NCBI GenBank assembly: GCA_014359765.1
Contig: JACIYT010000006.1
Location: 1-64,000 of the forward strand
DNA from: Roseovarius sp.
GTDB taxonomy: Bacteria > Pseudomonadota > Alphaproteobacteria > Rhodobacterales > Rhodobacteraceae
DNA: 64,000 nt
Reading direction: 5' to 3'
How positions within the stretch are numbered: position 1 is the first letter of the stretch; each line of letters opens with the position of its first letter. Made by a program: the position numbers and the translations under genes. A model generated the notes under the pieces. The model did no database searches. It saw only the letters and a list, made by a program, of their open reading frames with translations, and was not told the origin of the DNA. Positions 1 to 10,113 of the stretch are shown in pieces.

Positions 1-77
1 TCGAGAAGGTCATGGCGCTGCGCATTCCCGCAGCGCGGGTCGGGTATCTCGCGAAAGATCGTGATCAGCGACGGCAT
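1..77 (-). CDS. ISAs1-type transposase, N-terminal 25 residues (cut by window edge)
   Basis: The reading frame opens at an ATG ending at position 77 and runs off the left edge. Its 25 visible residues contain FREIPDPRCGNAQRHDLL, which matches the N-terminal DPR...N..H.L pattern of ISAs1-family DDE transposases. A strong Shine-Dalgarno (GGAGGAATCCG) stands directly before the ATG. Only the N-terminus is visible, so intactness and the inverted repeats of the element cannot be judged. It would mark an insertion sequence lying 5' of moaA. Family assignment is by motif recognition from a short stretch. Confidence 0.7.
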   Translation of the reverse strand, partial: MPSLITIFREIPDPRCGNAQRHDLL

Positions 78-205
78 CGGATTCCTCCATCCAGGCAACC
101 CCCAGAAGAATCCACATCACCCCGCCGCGCCAGCGCTATTTCTCAAATGCGATTCCCCTGCAGATGCCCCTTGCCGTGATGCGGGGGGCGCAATAGGTTT
201 GCCCC

Positions 206-1213
206 ATGACAGCACCGCTCATCGACCCGTTTCGGCGCGCCATCTCCTATCTGCGCGTCTCCGTCACCGACCGCTGCGATTTTCGCTGCGTCTATTGCAT
301 GTCGGAGAACATGACCTTTCTGCCCAAGCGCGAATTGCTCACGCTGGAAGAGCTCGATCGCATGTGCTCGACCTTCATCCGCCTCGGCGTGGAAAAGCTG
401 CGCATCACCGGCGGCGAGCCGCTGGTGCGCAAGGGGATCATGACGTTCTTCAACGCCATGACCCGGCATCTGGAGGCGGGCGCGCTGAAGGAGCTGACGC
501 TGACCACCAATGGCTCGCAGCTGGAGCGGTTTGCCGCCGATCTTCATGGGGCGGGGGTGCGGCGGGTCAATGTCTCGCTCGACACGCTCGACGAGGGCAA
601 ATTCGCCGAGATCACCCGCTGGGGTCGCCTGCCGCAGGTGCTGCGCGGCATCGACGCGGCGCAGGCGGCGGGATTGCGCGTCAAGATCAACACCGTGGCG
701 CTCAAGGGCTTCAACGAGGATGAGCTGTTCTCGCTGGTCGAGTGGTGCCAAGGCCGCGACATGGATCTCACCTTCATCGAGGTGATGCCGATGGGCGATA
801 TCGGCAACGAGGACCGGCTGGGCCAATACTGGAAACTGTCGGACCTGCGCGCGCGGCTGGCGGAGCAATACACCCTCACCGATCTGCCTGAGCGCACCGG
901 CGGACCCGCGCGCTATGTCCGGCTTGAGGAAACGGGGCAGAAAATCGGCTTCATCACCCCGCTCACGCATAATTTCTGCGAAAGCTGCAACCGTGTGCGG
1001 CTCACCTGCACGGGTGAGCTCTACATGTGCCTCGGACAGGAGGACATGGCCGACCTGCGCGCGCCGCTGCGCAACCATCCGCGCGACGATGCCCCGCTCG
1101 AGGCGGCGATCCGTGCGGCGATTGCGCGAAAGCCCAAGGGCCACGATTTCGACTATTCGCGCCAGTCGGTCGATGGCCGCGTCTCGCGCCACATGAGCCA
1201 TACCGGCGGCTGA
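206..1213 (+). CDS. moaA: GTP 3',8-cyclase MoaA
   Basis: Radical-SAM enzyme that, with MoaC, turns GTP into cyclic pyranopterin monophosphate, the first step of molybdenum cofactor synthesis in the cytosol. The 335-residue protein has the N-terminal CxxxCxxC cluster (C24, C28, C31) for the SAM-binding [4Fe-4S] and the C-terminal CxxC...C cluster (C258, C261, C275) that binds the substrate-side [4Fe-4S]. It ends in the Gly-Gly tail typical of MoaA. The length is normal. It stands alone, convergent with der, with no other moa gene in view. The start is ATG 206, which gives the usual N-terminus ending in the [12 protein letters not shown] block. Confidence 0.96.
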   Translation: MTAPLIDPFRRAISYLRVSVTDRCDFRCVYCMSENMTFLPKRELLTLEELDRMCSTFIRLGVEKLRITGGEPLVRKGIMTFFNAMTRHLEAGALKELTLTTNGSQLERFAADLHGAGVRRVNVSLDTLDEGKFAEITRWGRLPQVLRGIDAAQAAGLRVKINTVALKGFNEDELFSLVEWCQGRDMDLTFIEVMPMGDIGNEDRLGQYWKLSDLRARLAEQYTLTDLPERTGGPARYVRLEETGQKIGFITPLTHNFCESCNRVRLTCTGELYMCLGQEDMADLRAPLRNHPRDDAPLEAAIRAAIARKPKGHDFDYSRQSVDGRVSRHMSHTGG

Positions 1214-1229
1214 TCGCGACCCTTCCGGA

Positions 1230-2678
1230 TCAGAGATGCTTGCGCAGGCGTGACGGCCCCGGCTTCTTGCGGTCCTTGTAGGGGTTCTTGTCCGACTGCC
1301 CGCGCACGAACAGGCGAATCGGCGTGCCCGGCATGTCAAAGCTCTCGCGCAGCCCGTTCACGAGGTAGCGCGAATAGCTCTCGGGCAGCTTGTCGGGATG
1401 GCTGCACATCACCACGAAACCGGGCGGCCGCGTCTTGGCCTGCGTCATGTAGCGCAGCTTGACGCGGCGGCCGCCGGGGGCGGGGGGCGGGTGCGCCTCC
1501 AGCATCCCCACCAGCCAGCGGTTGAGCTGCGCCGTGCTCACGCGCCGGTTCCAGACCTCATGCGCCTTTTCCACCGCCGCGCGCAGCCGGTCGAGCCCCT
1601 TGCCGGTCTTCGCCGAGACCGTGACCAGCGGCGCGCCCCGAAGCTGCGGCAAGAGCCGCTCGAACGCCTCCTTGAGCGCGGCAAGCTTGCCCTGCCGGTC
1701 CTCCTCCACGTCCCATTTGTTGACCGCCACCACCACGGCGCGGCCCTCGCGCTCGGCCAGATCGGCGATGCGCAGGTCCTGTTGCTCGAAGGGGATCGCG
1801 GCATCGAGCAGCACGACGACCACCTCGGCGAAACGAACCGCGCGCAGCCCGTCGGCGACCGACAGCTTTTCGAGCTTGTCCTGCACACGCGCCTTCTTGC
1901 GCATCCCGGCGGTGTCGAAGATGCGCACCGGCATCCCGTCCCAGTCGAGCCGGAGCGAGATCGCGTCGCGGGTGATCCCCGCCTCGGGGCCGGTCAGCAG
2001 CCGGTCCTCGCCGAGGATCTTGTTGATGAGCGTGGATTTCCCGGCATTGGGCCGCCCCACCACCGCGATCTGGAGCGGGCGGGCAGGGGTGGGCCGCCAT
2101 TCCGGCACCTCGCCCGCCTCATCGACATCGGCATCGACCAGAACATCCGTCTCCGGCGCCTCCGCCGCGGCGCGCGCGGCAAATTGGTCCGCCAGCGGCA
2201 TCAACCGGGAATAGAGATCGTTCATCCCCTCGCCATGCTCGGCCGAGAGGCGAATGGGATCGCCAAGGCCCAGCCCATAGGCCTCGTAGAGCCCGGCATC
2301 GGCGGCCGCGCCCTCGGCCTTGTTGGCGGCCAGGATGACGTGGCGCGCGCGCTTGCGCAGGATATCGGCAAACAGCTCGTCGGTCGGCGTGACACCTGCG
2401 CGCGCGTCGATCACGAAAAGGCAGATATCGGCCATGTCCACCGCGCGCTCGGTCAGCCGCCGCATCCGGCCCTGTAGGCTCTCGTCGGTGGCCTCTTCCA
2501 GCCCCGCCGTGTCGATCACGGTAAAGCGCAGATCGCCCAGCCGCGCCGCCCCCTCGCGCAGGTCGCGCGTCACGCCGGGGCGGTCATCGACCAGCGCGAG
2601 GCGCTTGCCGACCAGCCGGTTGAACAGCGTGGACTTGCCCACATTGGGCCGCCCCACGATGGCGAGGGTGAAGGACAT
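1230..2678 (-). CDS. der: Ribosome biogenesis GTPase Der (EngA)
   Basis: Essential double GTPase needed for maturation of the 50S ribosomal subunit. The 482-residue protein shows two complete G domains, each with a P-loop (GRPNVGKST near residue 8 and GRPNAGKST near residue 208), DTAG switch motifs and NK(x)(D/E) motifs, followed by the C-terminal KH-like domain and a basic tail. It is the last gene of a minus-strand run with the TPR protein and bamB, the same order as the yfgM-bamB-der block of enterobacteria, so the three are probably cotranscribed. Length and motifs are normal. Confidence 0.97.
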   Translation of the reverse strand: MSFTLAIVGRPNVGKSTLFNRLVGKRLALVDDRPGVTRDLREGAARLGDLRFTVIDTAGLEEATDESLQGRMRRLTERAVDMADICLFVIDARAGVTPTDELFADILRKRARHVILAANKAEGAAADAGLYEAYGLGLGDPIRLSAEHGEGMNDLYSRLMPLADQFAARAAAEAPETDVLVDADVDEAGEVPEWRPTPARPLQIAVVGRPNAGKSTLINKILGEDRLLTGPEAGITRDAISLRLDWDGMPVRIFDTAGMRKKARVQDKLEKLSVADGLRAVRFAEVVVVLLDAAIPFEQQDLRIADLAEREGRAVVVAVNKWDVEEDRQGKLAALKEAFERLLPQLRGAPLVTVSAKTGKGLDRLRAAVEKAHEVWNRRVSTAQLNRWLVGMLEAHPPPAPGGRRVKLRYMTQAKTRPPGFVVMCSHPDKLPESYSRYLVNGLRESFDMPGTPIRLFVRGQSDKNPYKDRKKPGPSRLRKHL

Positions 2679-2729
2679 GGCTCGAGGCTCCTGTCGGGCG
2701 TCAGGCGGCGGTCATAGCCGATCGCGTGC

Positions 2730-4061
2730 TCAACGAAAAGCCAGAAGCTGCCCCTTTTTCGTCACCACATAGAGCGTGCCGCCCGCCACCACCGGGTTGG
2801 AACTGGCACCGCCGGGCAGATCGACGCTGCGCAGCTGCCGCCCCGAGACCGGATCGAAGAGCCGCAGCCTGCCATCGGCCGAGGCGAGGATCAGCTGCCC
2901 GCCCGCGATCACCGGCCCGTAATGGCCGACAATGCCCGCCTGACGCCTTGGCCTGCGCTCGGTAAAGAGCGGCAGCGGCTGGCCCCAGATGCGGCTTCCA
3001 TCCGCGGCGGAGAGGCGCACGAGCTCGTTGCGGTCGCTCACCAGAAAGAGCGAGTCGCCCGCCGGCCAGGCCGGGTTGAGCGGGCCTTCCTCGGCGGTCC
3101 AGAGCCGCCGGCCACTGCCAAGGGTGAGAGCGACCATCCGCCCCGAATGGGTGCCGACAAAGACGCGATCGCCCACCACCACCGGATCGCCGGTGACGTC
3201 GCGCACCCGGCCGGAGGCCACGCCGCGCCGTTCGCCGGCGATCTGCGCATCCCACAGCCGCAGCCCCCCCTTGCGGAACGCGCCCTGCACCTCGCCCGCG
3301 CCGAAGGGCAGGACCACGTAGGTATCGGTGATCGCCGGGGCGGGGCCGCCCAGCACATTGTGGATATCGGGCGTGCCCGAGAGCTGCCAGCGCACGCGGC
3401 CCGTGTCCGTCTCGATCGCCCAGGCGACCTCGTCGCCCGCGACGATATAGACCAGCCCGTCATGGACCGAGGGCGCGGCGGTGGTGGGCGCGTCGAGCTT
3501 CTGACGCCAGATCACCGCGCCGCTGGCCGGGTCGAGCGCGCTCAGCTCTCCGAAATTCGTGGAGACGAAGAGCTTGCCCTCGCCAAAGGCCAGCCCGCCG
3601 CCCGAGGCGCTGCTGCTGCTCTGCCCGGCGGGCGTCAGATCGCGCGACCAGAGCACCTGCCCCGAGGTCGAGACCGCCGACACCCGCGCCCGCGCGTCGA
3701 GGGTAAAGACACGCCCGCCCGCCACCACCGGATCGGCGGTGATGCGCCCGCGCCGCCCGTCGCCCGCGCCGATATTGGCCGACCAGGCCAGCCTCGGCGC
3801 CGCCGAGAGGGCGGGATGCGCGCTGCGCCCGATCGGCGTGCCGTGGCGCTGACGCCATTCGGGATTGGCCTCGGGCGCGGGCAGCGCGAGGGGCAGGGCG
3901 CGATTGACCGGGATTTCGTCCGATTGCGCGCGCCGCTCCTCGGTCTGGAGCACCTCGCGGATATCCTCGCGCGGGCCGGGCAGGATCGGATCCTTGCTGC
4001 CGCACCCCACGAGGGTCAGGGCCGCAAGCGCCCCGATCAGAACCGTTTTCGCCGCTGTCAC
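2730..4061 (-). CDS. bamB: BamB-like outer-membrane assembly lipoprotein (PQQ-type beta-propeller)
   Basis: Probable BamB, a lipoprotein of the outer-membrane beta-barrel assembly complex. The 443-residue protein starts at a GTG with GAGGGAG upstream and carries a short lipoprotein signal whose lipobox is LVGC (Cys about residue 20). The rest is a beta-propeller with repeated blades of the type AxDxxSGxxxWxxxL and GDPVVVGDRVFVGT. Position between the YfgM-like protein and der supports BamB over an unrelated PQQ-dehydrogenase-like protein. It lacks dehydrogenase catalytic features. Targeting to the periplasmic face of the outer membrane is inferred from the lipobox. Confidence 0.88.
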   Translation of the reverse strand: MTAAKTVLIGALAALTLVGCGSKDPILPGPREDIREVLQTEERRAQSDEIPVNRALPLALPAPEANPEWRQRHGTPIGRSAHPALSAAPRLAWSANIGAGDGRRGRITADPVVAGGRVFTLDARARVSAVSTSGQVLWSRDLTPAGQSSSSASGGGLAFGEGKLFVSTNFGELSALDPASGAVIWRQKLDAPTTAAPSVHDGLVYIVAGDEVAWAIETDTGRVRWQLSGTPDIHNVLGGPAPAITDTYVVLPFGAGEVQGAFRKGGLRLWDAQIAGERRGVASGRVRDVTGDPVVVGDRVFVGTHSGRMVALTLGSGRRLWTAEEGPLNPAWPAGDSLFLVSDRNELVRLSAADGSRIWGQPLPLFTERRPRRQAGIVGHYGPVIAGGQLILASADGRLRLFDPVSGRQLRSVDLPGGASSNPVVAGGTLYVVTKKGQLLAFR

Positions 4062-4109
4062 CGCCGCTCCCTCACTGCCGCCCCCATTGGTATCCCGTCG
4101 CGCGCCGTT

Positions 4110-4796
4110 CTATCGCCCCGCGGGCAGGTCCCCGGCGAGGCCCGGCATTTCGGGCGGGACTTCGCCCAGGGCCACAATCACCTGTGTCGCGCGGCGGCGC
4201 AAGGCCGCCGTCGCCTCGGCATCCACGGCGAGGGCGGCGAGGCGCGCGATCGCGGCATCGCGCGCGCCGGTCTCGATGTCGATCAGCGCCAGCTGCTCCT
4301 CGGCCAGGAGCCGCAGCAGGCCGGTGCCTGCGGCGAGCGGCGCGAGCCGCGCCCGGCGGTCCTCCACGCCGAGCCCGCTATCGGGCAGCGCCACCGCCTT
4401 GAGCGTGGCGATCTGCCGATAGACCTGCGGCACCTCCGCATTGTCGGCCACCGCCAGAAGCCGCGTCGCGGCGCCCTGGGGGTCGGTCTCGGCGCGCGTG
4501 GCGGCGGCGAGCAGGTCGCGCAGCGCGCTCCCCCCGGGGCCCGGGGCCGTGACGGTGTCGAGCGCCGCCGCCCGCGCCTCTGCCTCGGGCAGGGCGAGCG
4601 CCGCGACGAGGGCATCGCCAAAGGCCTCGGCGCGGGCCTGCGCCTGCGCCTTGCGCCATTCGTTCCAGGCGGCACCGCCGACCAGCAGCAGGATCGCCAG
4701 CACCGCGATCCAGCCATAGCGCCGCATCAGCGCATAAAGCCGGTCGCGGCGCACCTCTTCGGTGACTTCCTCGATGAAACTGTCGCTGTTGCTCAC
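4110..4796 (-). CDS. YfgM-like membrane-anchored tetratricopeptide protein
   Basis: A 228-residue protein with a cytoplasmic N-terminus of about 30 residues, a single membrane segment (WIAVLAILLLVGGAAW, about residues 29-44) and an Ala-rich helical C-terminal domain that resembles TPR repeats of the YfgM/YfgM-like family. In enterobacteria YfgM joins periplasmic chaperones and the Sec translocon; that role here is inferred from family and gene order. It begins with GTG and is first in the run that continues with bamB and der. No catalytic motif is visible. Confidence 0.8.
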   Translation of the reverse strand: MSNSDSFIEEVTEEVRRDRLYALMRRYGWIAVLAILLLVGGAAWNEWRKAQAQARAEAFGDALVAALALPEAEARAAALDTVTAPGPGGSALRDLLAAATRAETDPQGAATRLLAVADNAEVPQVYRQIATLKAVALPDSGLGVEDRRARLAPLAAGTGLLRLLAEEQLALIDIETGARDAAIARLAALAVDAEATAALRRRATQVIVALGEVPPEMPGLAGDLPAGR

Positions 4797-4859
4797 GCCG
4801 TGCCCCTTGTCGGATATTCGCCCCTCTTAGCGTGATGGCCCGGTCCTGCCAAGGGGCGC

Positions 4860-4895
4860 GCGCCGGCGCCGGGGCTCTGGTCCCGACGCCGGCGC
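4860..4895 (-). terminator. Long GC-rich hairpin after icd
   Basis: The nine bases at 4860-4868 (GCGCCGGCG) pair perfectly with 4887-4895, and further pairing is possible inside the loop. It sits just downstream of the icd stop on the minus strand. There is no T-tract, so it may stabilise the 3' end or act with Rho rather than as an intrinsic terminator. Confidence 0.4.
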
Positions 4896-4907
4896 TTCCG
4901 GGGGTGT

Positions 4908-7109
4908 TCAGCCCTCGATGATCGCGTTAAGCGTGGCGGAGGGCCGCATCACCGCGACGAGCTTCGCCGGGTCGGGGTGATAGTAGCCGCCGATATCCGC
5001 CGGCCTACCCTGCACTGCGGCCAGTTCGGCCACGATGGCCGCCTCGTTTTCGGCGAGCGCCTGCGCGAGCGGCGCGAATTCGGCGGCGAGCTCCGCATCC
5101 TCGCGCTGCGCGGCCAGTGCCTCGGCCCAGTAGCGCGCGAACCAGTAATGGCTGTCGCGGTTGTCGGGCTCGCCCACCTTGCGCGAGGGCGAGCGGTCAT
5201 GGTCGAGGATGCCCTGCGTCGCCGCCTCGACCGCCTCGCCGAGGATGCGCGCGCGGGCATTGCCCTTGGCATCGGCGAGGAACTTGAGGCTCTCGCCGAG
5301 GGCGCAGAACTCGCCCAGGCTGTCCCAGCGCAGGTGGTTTTCGGCCAGCAGTTGCTGCACATGCTTGGGGGCCGAGCCGCCGGCGCCCGTCTCGAAGAGG
5401 CCGCCGCCATTCATCAGCTTGACGATCGAGAGCATCTTGGCCGAGGTGGCCAGCTCCAGGATCGGGAAGAGGTCGGTGAGATAGTCGCGCAGCACGTTGC
5501 CGGTGATGGCGATGGTGTTCTCGCCCCTGGTGATCGTCTCCAGGCTGGCGCGGGTTGCCTCGCGCGGGGCCATGATCTCGAATTTATCCGCAACGCCCGC
5601 GGCTTCGAGGATGGGCTTGACATAGGCAATCAGCTCCGCGTCATGGGCGCGCGCGGCATCGAGCCAGAAGATCGCGCGATAGCCGGTGGCCTTCTGCCGC
5701 TCGATGGCGAGGGCCACCCAGTCCTCGATCGGCGCCTTGCGCGCCGAGGCCGAGCGCCAGATATCGCCCTTCTGCACCTCATGCGCGTGCAGCACCGTGC
5801 CGTCGTCGAGGATCATCTTGGCCGTGCCGTTTTCGGGGATCTCGAAGGTGGTCGGGTGGCTGCCATATTCCTCCGCCTTCTGCGCCATGAGCCCCACGTT
5901 CTGCACCGTTCCGGCGGTGGCGGGGTCCAGCTTGCCGTGCTCCTTGAAGAAGCGGATCGTCTCGTCATAGACCGTCGCATAGGAACTGTCGGGGATGACG
6001 CAGGTGCAGTCGTGCTCCTTGCCGTCAGGGCCCCAGCCCTTGCCGCCGGCGCGGATGAGCGCGGGCATGGAGGCATCGACGATCACATCCGAGGGAACAT
6101 GCAGGTTGGTGATGCCGCGGTCCGAATCGACCATGTAGAGCGGCGGGCGCTCGGCCAGGCAGGCGTCGATCGCGGCGAGGATGTCGGCGCGCTCCTTCAC
6201 ACGGCCCAGCAGGTCGGCCAGCCCCGAATTGGGATTGACGCCAAGCGCGGCCATGTCCTCGCCATATTGCTCGAAAACGGGTGCGAGGAAGGTGCGCACC
6301 GCGTGGCCGAAGATGATCGGGTCCGAGACCTTCATCATCGTGGCCTTGAGATGGATGGAAAAGAGCGTGCCTTCGGATCTGGTGCGCGCGATCTCATCGG
6401 CGAGAAAGGCGTCGAGGGCGCTCGCGCTCATATAGGTGGCATCGACCACGGTCCCCGCCGGGTAGCTCACCGCCTCCTTGAGCACGATCTCGCCTGTCGC
6501 CGTCTCCAGCACGATCTTCGCGGTCGCGGCGCGCGGCAGCGTGGCAGAACGCTCGTTGGCAAAGAAATCGCCTCCCGACATGGTGGCGACGCGGGTCTTG
6601 CTGTCCGGCGTCCAGTCGCCCATGCGGTGCGGGTTCTGCTGCGCGTATTTCTTGACGGCCGCAGCGGCGCGGCGGTCGGAATTGCCCTCGCGCAGGACCG
6701 GGTTCACCGCCGAGCCCTTGATCGCGTCATAGCGCGCGCGCGCCTCTTTCTCGGCCTCGGTCGCGGGGGTCTCGGGATAGTCGGGGATGGCGTAGCCCTT
6801 GGCCTGCAATTCGCGGATGGCGGCCACGAGCTGCGGCACCGAGGCCGAGATATTGGGCAGCTTGATGATGTTGGCCTCGGGTTGCCTGACCAGTTCGCCA
6901 AGCGCCGCGAGATCATCGCAGATGCGCTGCTCGTCGGTCAGGTGCTCGGGGAAGGCGGCGAGGATGCGGCCCGCGAGCGAGATGTCGCGCGTCTCGACGG
7001 TGACGCCGGCCGCGGCGGCAAAGCGGCGGATGATCGGCAGGAGCGAGGCCGAGGCGAGCTCGGGTGCTTCGTCAACCTTGGTGTAGATGATGTCGGGGGT
7101 CCTGGCCAT
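4908..7109 (-). CDS. icd: NADP-dependent isocitrate dehydrogenase, monomeric type
   Basis: Oxidatively decarboxylates isocitrate to 2-oxoglutarate in the TCA cycle, using NADP. The 733-residue length and the N-terminal block ([15 protein letters not shown]) identify the monomeric IDH class rather than the ~400-residue homodimeric class. Recognisable blocks include SNSxxR-like EGNSDRRAA near residue 140, [15 protein letters not shown] near residue 255 and [16 protein letters not shown] near residue 585. A Shine-Dalgarno AAAGGAG precedes the ATG. It is transcribed alone; the adjacent exporter is on the same strand but 143 bp upstream. Confidence 0.97.
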   Translation of the reverse strand: MARTPDIIYTKVDEAPELASASLLPIIRRFAAAAGVTVETRDISLAGRILAAFPEHLTDEQRICDDLAALGELVRQPEANIIKLPNISASVPQLVAAIRELQAKGYAIPDYPETPATEAEKEARARYDAIKGSAVNPVLREGNSDRRAAAAVKKYAQQNPHRMGDWTPDSKTRVATMSGGDFFANERSATLPRAATAKIVLETATGEIVLKEAVSYPAGTVVDATYMSASALDAFLADEIARTRSEGTLFSIHLKATMMKVSDPIIFGHAVRTFLAPVFEQYGEDMAALGVNPNSGLADLLGRVKERADILAAIDACLAERPPLYMVDSDRGITNLHVPSDVIVDASMPALIRAGGKGWGPDGKEHDCTCVIPDSSYATVYDETIRFFKEHGKLDPATAGTVQNVGLMAQKAEEYGSHPTTFEIPENGTAKMILDDGTVLHAHEVQKGDIWRSASARKAPIEDWVALAIERQKATGYRAIFWLDAARAHDAELIAYVKPILEAAGVADKFEIMAPREATRASLETITRGENTIAITGNVLRDYLTDLFPILELATSAKMLSIVKLMNGGGLFETGAGGSAPKHVQQLLAENHLRWDSLGEFCALGESLKFLADAKGNARARILGEAVEAATQGILDHDRSPSRKVGEPDNRDSHYWFARYWAEALAAQREDAELAAEFAPLAQALAENEAAIVAELAAVQGRPADIGGYYHPDPAKLVAVMRPSATLNAIIEG

Positions 7110-7252
7110 CGGGGGGCTCCTTTGCGGTCCGGGTCGCTCTGGGGACGACTCGTCGTTGCCGTCCGTTCGCCCGCCTCATAGCGGAAAAGCCTGCTGCGCG
7201 AAAGATGGTATGCGACGGTATACACGGAAAATGCCGCGCACGGCGCGCACGA

Positions 7253-8467
7253 TCAGAGATCGCGCGCCGAGACGTGCAGCGGTCGCAGGATCACCAGCCC
7301 CGCCAGAACCGCGCCCAGCACCCCCAGATGCGCAGGCATCGGCGTGCCGGCAAAGCTCTGGCCGATGGGAATGGCGAGCGCCACGCTGCCCAGCGTGGCC
7401 ACCGCGCCGGTGACGCTCGCCGCCATGCCGGCCATGGCGCCCATCGGCGCCATGGCCAGCGCGTTGAGATTGCCCAGCGTGAATCCCGCCTGCATGAACA
7501 CGCCCGTCTGCCAGATCAGGAACACCGCGAATTGCGGCCCCGGTGGCAGGCCCACGACCCAGGCGAGGATCGCCAGCACCGACAGCCCCACCTGCACACG
7601 CAGCGCCGCGCGCACCATCCGCACCATGCCCAGCCGCAGCACGAGGCGCGCGTTGATCAGGTTTCCGCCACCCGCCACCAGCGCCATGCCGAAGAACCAG
7701 AAGGGAAATTCCGCACCGCGCCCGAAGCTCTCGGCAAAGACCGGCTGCACCATCGACAGCGAGGTGAAGAGCGTGGTCATCGCCAGCATCTGCACGAGGA
7801 TCGCGCGACGGGTGACGGGATGGGCCACCACCTCGCGCGCCGCCCGCACGAGCGACCGCGGGCGGAACGGGCGGCGGCGTTCCGGCGGCAGCGGCTCGGG
7901 CAGGCGCAGCATCATCCAGCTCGACAGCACCAGCGCAAACAGCACGAAGGCGGCAAAGATCGCGCGCCAGCCCGCCAGCGCGATGAGCCCCGCCCCGATC
8001 AGCGGCGCAAAGGCCGGCGTCAGGGCAAAGACCGTCATCACGAAGGACATGAGCCGCGCCATCTCGCGCCCCGATGTGAGGTCGCGAATGATGGCGAGCG
8101 AAACGATGCGAAACCCCGCCGCCCCCAGCCCCTGCAACGCGCGCGCGACCAGCAGCGCCTCGAGCGACGGGGCGAGCATGGCCAGCACCGCGCCACCGGC
8201 ATAGATCGCCCCTCCCCAGAGGATCACCCGCCGGCGCCCGAAACTGTCCGAGAGCGGCCCGGCCAGCAAGGTGCCGAGGCCGAGCCCCGCCAGGAAGGCG
8301 GTGATGACGAGCTGGGCGCGGTTCGGCGCCTCGGGGCTGAGCGACGCGGCAATCTGCGGCAGGCCGGGCAGCATGGCGTCGATGGAAAAGGCCACGGTCG
8401 CGGCCATCATCGCCATCAGGGCGATGAATTCGGCGGGTCGGAGGGGCAGGGCAGGGGTGCCGGACAT
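7253..8467 (-). CDS. Bcr/CflA-type MFS drug-resistance transporter
   Basis: A 404-residue major facilitator with about twelve hydrophobic segments. The motif GLGLGTLLAGPLSDSFGRRRV between segments 2 and 3 is the MFS motif A (G.L.D..GRR), and the overall pattern is that of the Bcr/CflA proton-coupled drug exporters. I chose the ATG ending at 8467 because GAAAGG stands in front of it; the frame stays open for another 52 codons upstream but without family-like sequence. The substrate cannot be told from sequence. It is divergent from the first DegT aminotransferase gene, 127 bp away. Confidence 0.86.
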   Translation of the reverse strand: MSGTPALPLRPAEFIALMAMMAATVAFSIDAMLPGLPQIAASLSPEAPNRAQLVITAFLAGLGLGTLLAGPLSDSFGRRRVILWGGAIYAGGAVLAMLAPSLEALLVARALQGLGAAGFRIVSLAIIRDLTSGREMARLMSFVMTVFALTPAFAPLIGAGLIALAGWRAIFAAFVLFALVLSSWMMLRLPEPLPPERRRPFRPRSLVRAAREVVAHPVTRRAILVQMLAMTTLFTSLSMVQPVFAESFGRGAEFPFWFFGMALVAGGGNLINARLVLRLGMVRMVRAALRVQVGLSVLAILAWVVGLPPGPQFAVFLIWQTGVFMQAGFTLGNLNALAMAPMGAMAGMAASVTGAVATLGSVALAIPIGQSFAGTPMPAHLGVLGAVLAGLVILRPLHVSARDL

Positions 8468-8594
8468 CGGGGCCTTTCGCACAAGTGGCGCCTCGTAACA
8501 CGGGCGGCAGAGCGGGGCCAGAGGGGCCGGCGATCGCCTGCGCTTGTGACCCGTCCCCATTGACGCAACGCGCTGCGCGCGCCACAACAGCCGC

Positions 8595-9818
8595 ATGACC
8601 GAGGTATTCAAGGGCAGTTTCACCCAGCAGGAACCGATCCCCGAGGAGGGGATCGCGGCGGCGGTGGCGGTGCTGCGCTCGGGGCGGCTGCATCGCTACA
8701 ACCTTGCCGATGGCGAGACGGGCGAGGTGGCGGCTCTCGAGCGCGAATTTGCGGCCTGGACAGGCGCGCGCCATGCGCTCGCCGTCACCTCGGGCGGCTA
8801 TGCGCTGGCGACGGCCTTGCGCGCCCTGGGCGTCGGGCCGGGCGATCGGGTGCTCACCAATGCCTTTACCCTCGCGCCGGTCCCGGGCGCGATTGCCAGC
8901 CTCGGCGCGGTGCCGGTCTATGTCGGCGTGACCGAGGGGCTGACCATCGACCTTGACGATCTCGCGGCCAGGGCGGGGGGCGCGCGCGTGCTGCTTCTGA
9001 GCCACATGCGCGGGCATCTGGCGGATATGGAGCGGCTGATGGCGATCTGCGACGCGGCGGGCGTGACCGTCGTGGAGGATTGCGCGCATACGATGGGGGC
9101 GGCCTGGCGCGGCGTGCCCTCGGGGCGCTGGGGCAAGGTGGGCTGCTATTCGACCCAGACCTACAAGCATGTGAATTCCGGCGAGGGCGGGTTTCTCATC
9201 ACCGACGATGACGAGGTGATGGCGCGCGCCGTGATCCTGTCGGGATCCTACATGCTCTATGAGCGGCACGGCACGGTGCCGCCTGAAGAGGTGTTCGAGC
9301 GGGTGAAATACGACACGCCCAATGTCTCGGGGCGGATGGACCATCTGCGCGCGGCGATCCTGCGGCCACAACTGCGCGCGCTCGAGGCGCAATGCGGGAA
9401 ATGGAACGCACGCTACCGCGTGGTCGAGGAGGGGCTGCGCGGCACGCCGGGCCTCACGCTGGTGGAGCGGCCCGAGGCGGGGCGTTTTGTCGGCTCCTCG
9501 ATCCAGTTCCTGCTGCTCGACTGGCCCGCGCCGCGGATCGAGGAGGTGCTGACGCGCTGCGCCGCGCGGGGGGTGGAGCTCAAATGGTTCGGCGCAGCCG
9601 AGCCCAGGGGATTCACCAGCCGCTATGACAGCTGGCGCTATGCGCCCCATCCCGCCATGCCCGCGAGCGACCGGATCCTGCGCGCGATCCTCGACATGCG
9701 CCTGCCGCTGACCTTCAGCCTTGCGGATTGCGCGCAGATCGCGCGGATCATCCGCGCCGAGGTGGGGGCGGTGTGGCAGGCCGCTGCGCCGCATGAGGAT
9801 CGCACGACAATCACTTGA
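8595..9818 (+). CDS. DegT/DnrJ/EryC1-family PLP aminotransferase, copy 1
   Basis: A 407-residue type I fold PLP enzyme of the DegT/DnrJ/EryC1/StrS family. The Schiff-base lysine is expected at K191 in the QTYKHVNSGEGG motif, and the ED of VVEDCAHTMGA (near 161) binds the pyridine nitrogen. Family members transaminate nucleotide-sugar ketones or aminocyclitols, but no sugar or polysaccharide gene is nearby, so the substrate is unknown. A second family member lies at 39170-40378 with the same SHMRGH..DM...MA.CDA core. It is a monocistronic gene divergent from the exporter. Confidence 0.85.
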   Translation: MTEVFKGSFTQQEPIPEEGIAAAVAVLRSGRLHRYNLADGETGEVAALEREFAAWTGARHALAVTSGGYALATALRALGVGPGDRVLTNAFTLAPVPGAIASLGAVPVYVGVTEGLTIDLDDLAARAGGARVLLLSHMRGHLADMERLMAICDAAGVTVVEDCAHTMGAAWRGVPSGRWGKVGCYSTQTYKHVNSGEGGFLITDDDEVMARAVILSGSYMLYERHGTVPPEEVFERVKYDTPNVSGRMDHLRAAILRPQLRALEAQCGKWNARYRVVEEGLRGTPGLTLVERPEAGRFVGSSIQFLLLDWPAPRIEEVLTRCAARGVELKWFGAAEPRGFTSRYDSWRYAPHPAMPASDRILRAILDMRLPLTFSLADCAQIARIIRAEVGAVWQAAAPHEDRTTIT

Positions 9819-9820
9819 TA

Positions 9821-10000
9821 TCACGGACGAAACACGGATCTCCTCGGCTCGAGCGTCAGCGCCTCGGGCCAGCCGATGAAATACTCGATCCCGGCGATTG
9901 TCAGCGCCACACCGATCACGATCAGCCAGAGCCGCACGGTGCGCGGCCCCGGCGGGCGGCGCGCCCATCGCGCCAGGCGCAGGAGCCAGGTGATGTTCAT
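9821..10000 (-). CDS. Small single-pass membrane protein, 59 residues
   Basis: The frame encodes 59 residues with a very basic N-terminal half (several Arg in RLARWARRPPGPR) followed by one membrane helix (LWLIVIGVALTIAGIEYF, about residues 24-41) and a short tail with GWPEALTLEPRR. The positive-inside rule predicts a cytoplasmic N-terminus. The start ATG overlaps the stop of a 14-codon ORF (9997-10041) by ATGA, and only that upstream ORF has a good Shine-Dalgarno. The composition and single helix look like a real short membrane protein, but I assign no function. Confidence 0.6.
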   Translation of the reverse strand: MNITWLLRLARWARRPPGPRTVRLWLIVIGVALTIAGIEYFIGWPEALTLEPRRSVFRP

Positions 10001-10041
10001 CCGGTCACGAACCGATCCCGGCCAGGCTGTGGCTGCGTCAT
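9997..10041 (-). CDS. 14-codon ORF overlapping the 59-residue membrane protein
   Basis: It opens at an ATG preceded by a strong Shine-Dalgarno (AGGGGAAG, spacing about 2-5) and encodes 14 residues (MTQPQPGRDRFVTG). It stops in an ATGA overlap with the start of the 59-residue membrane ORF. It may be a leader peptide providing translational coupling, or the true N-terminus of the downstream protein interrupted by a frame change. Neither can be decided from one sequence. Confidence 0.35.
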   Translation of the reverse strand: MTQPQPGRDRFVTG

Positions 10042-10113
10042 GTCTTCCCCTTGCAAAACCGGCCCCAGTCTAGGAAAAACCGCGCGACTGTCACGCGGAA
10101 AACCGGGAAAGCG

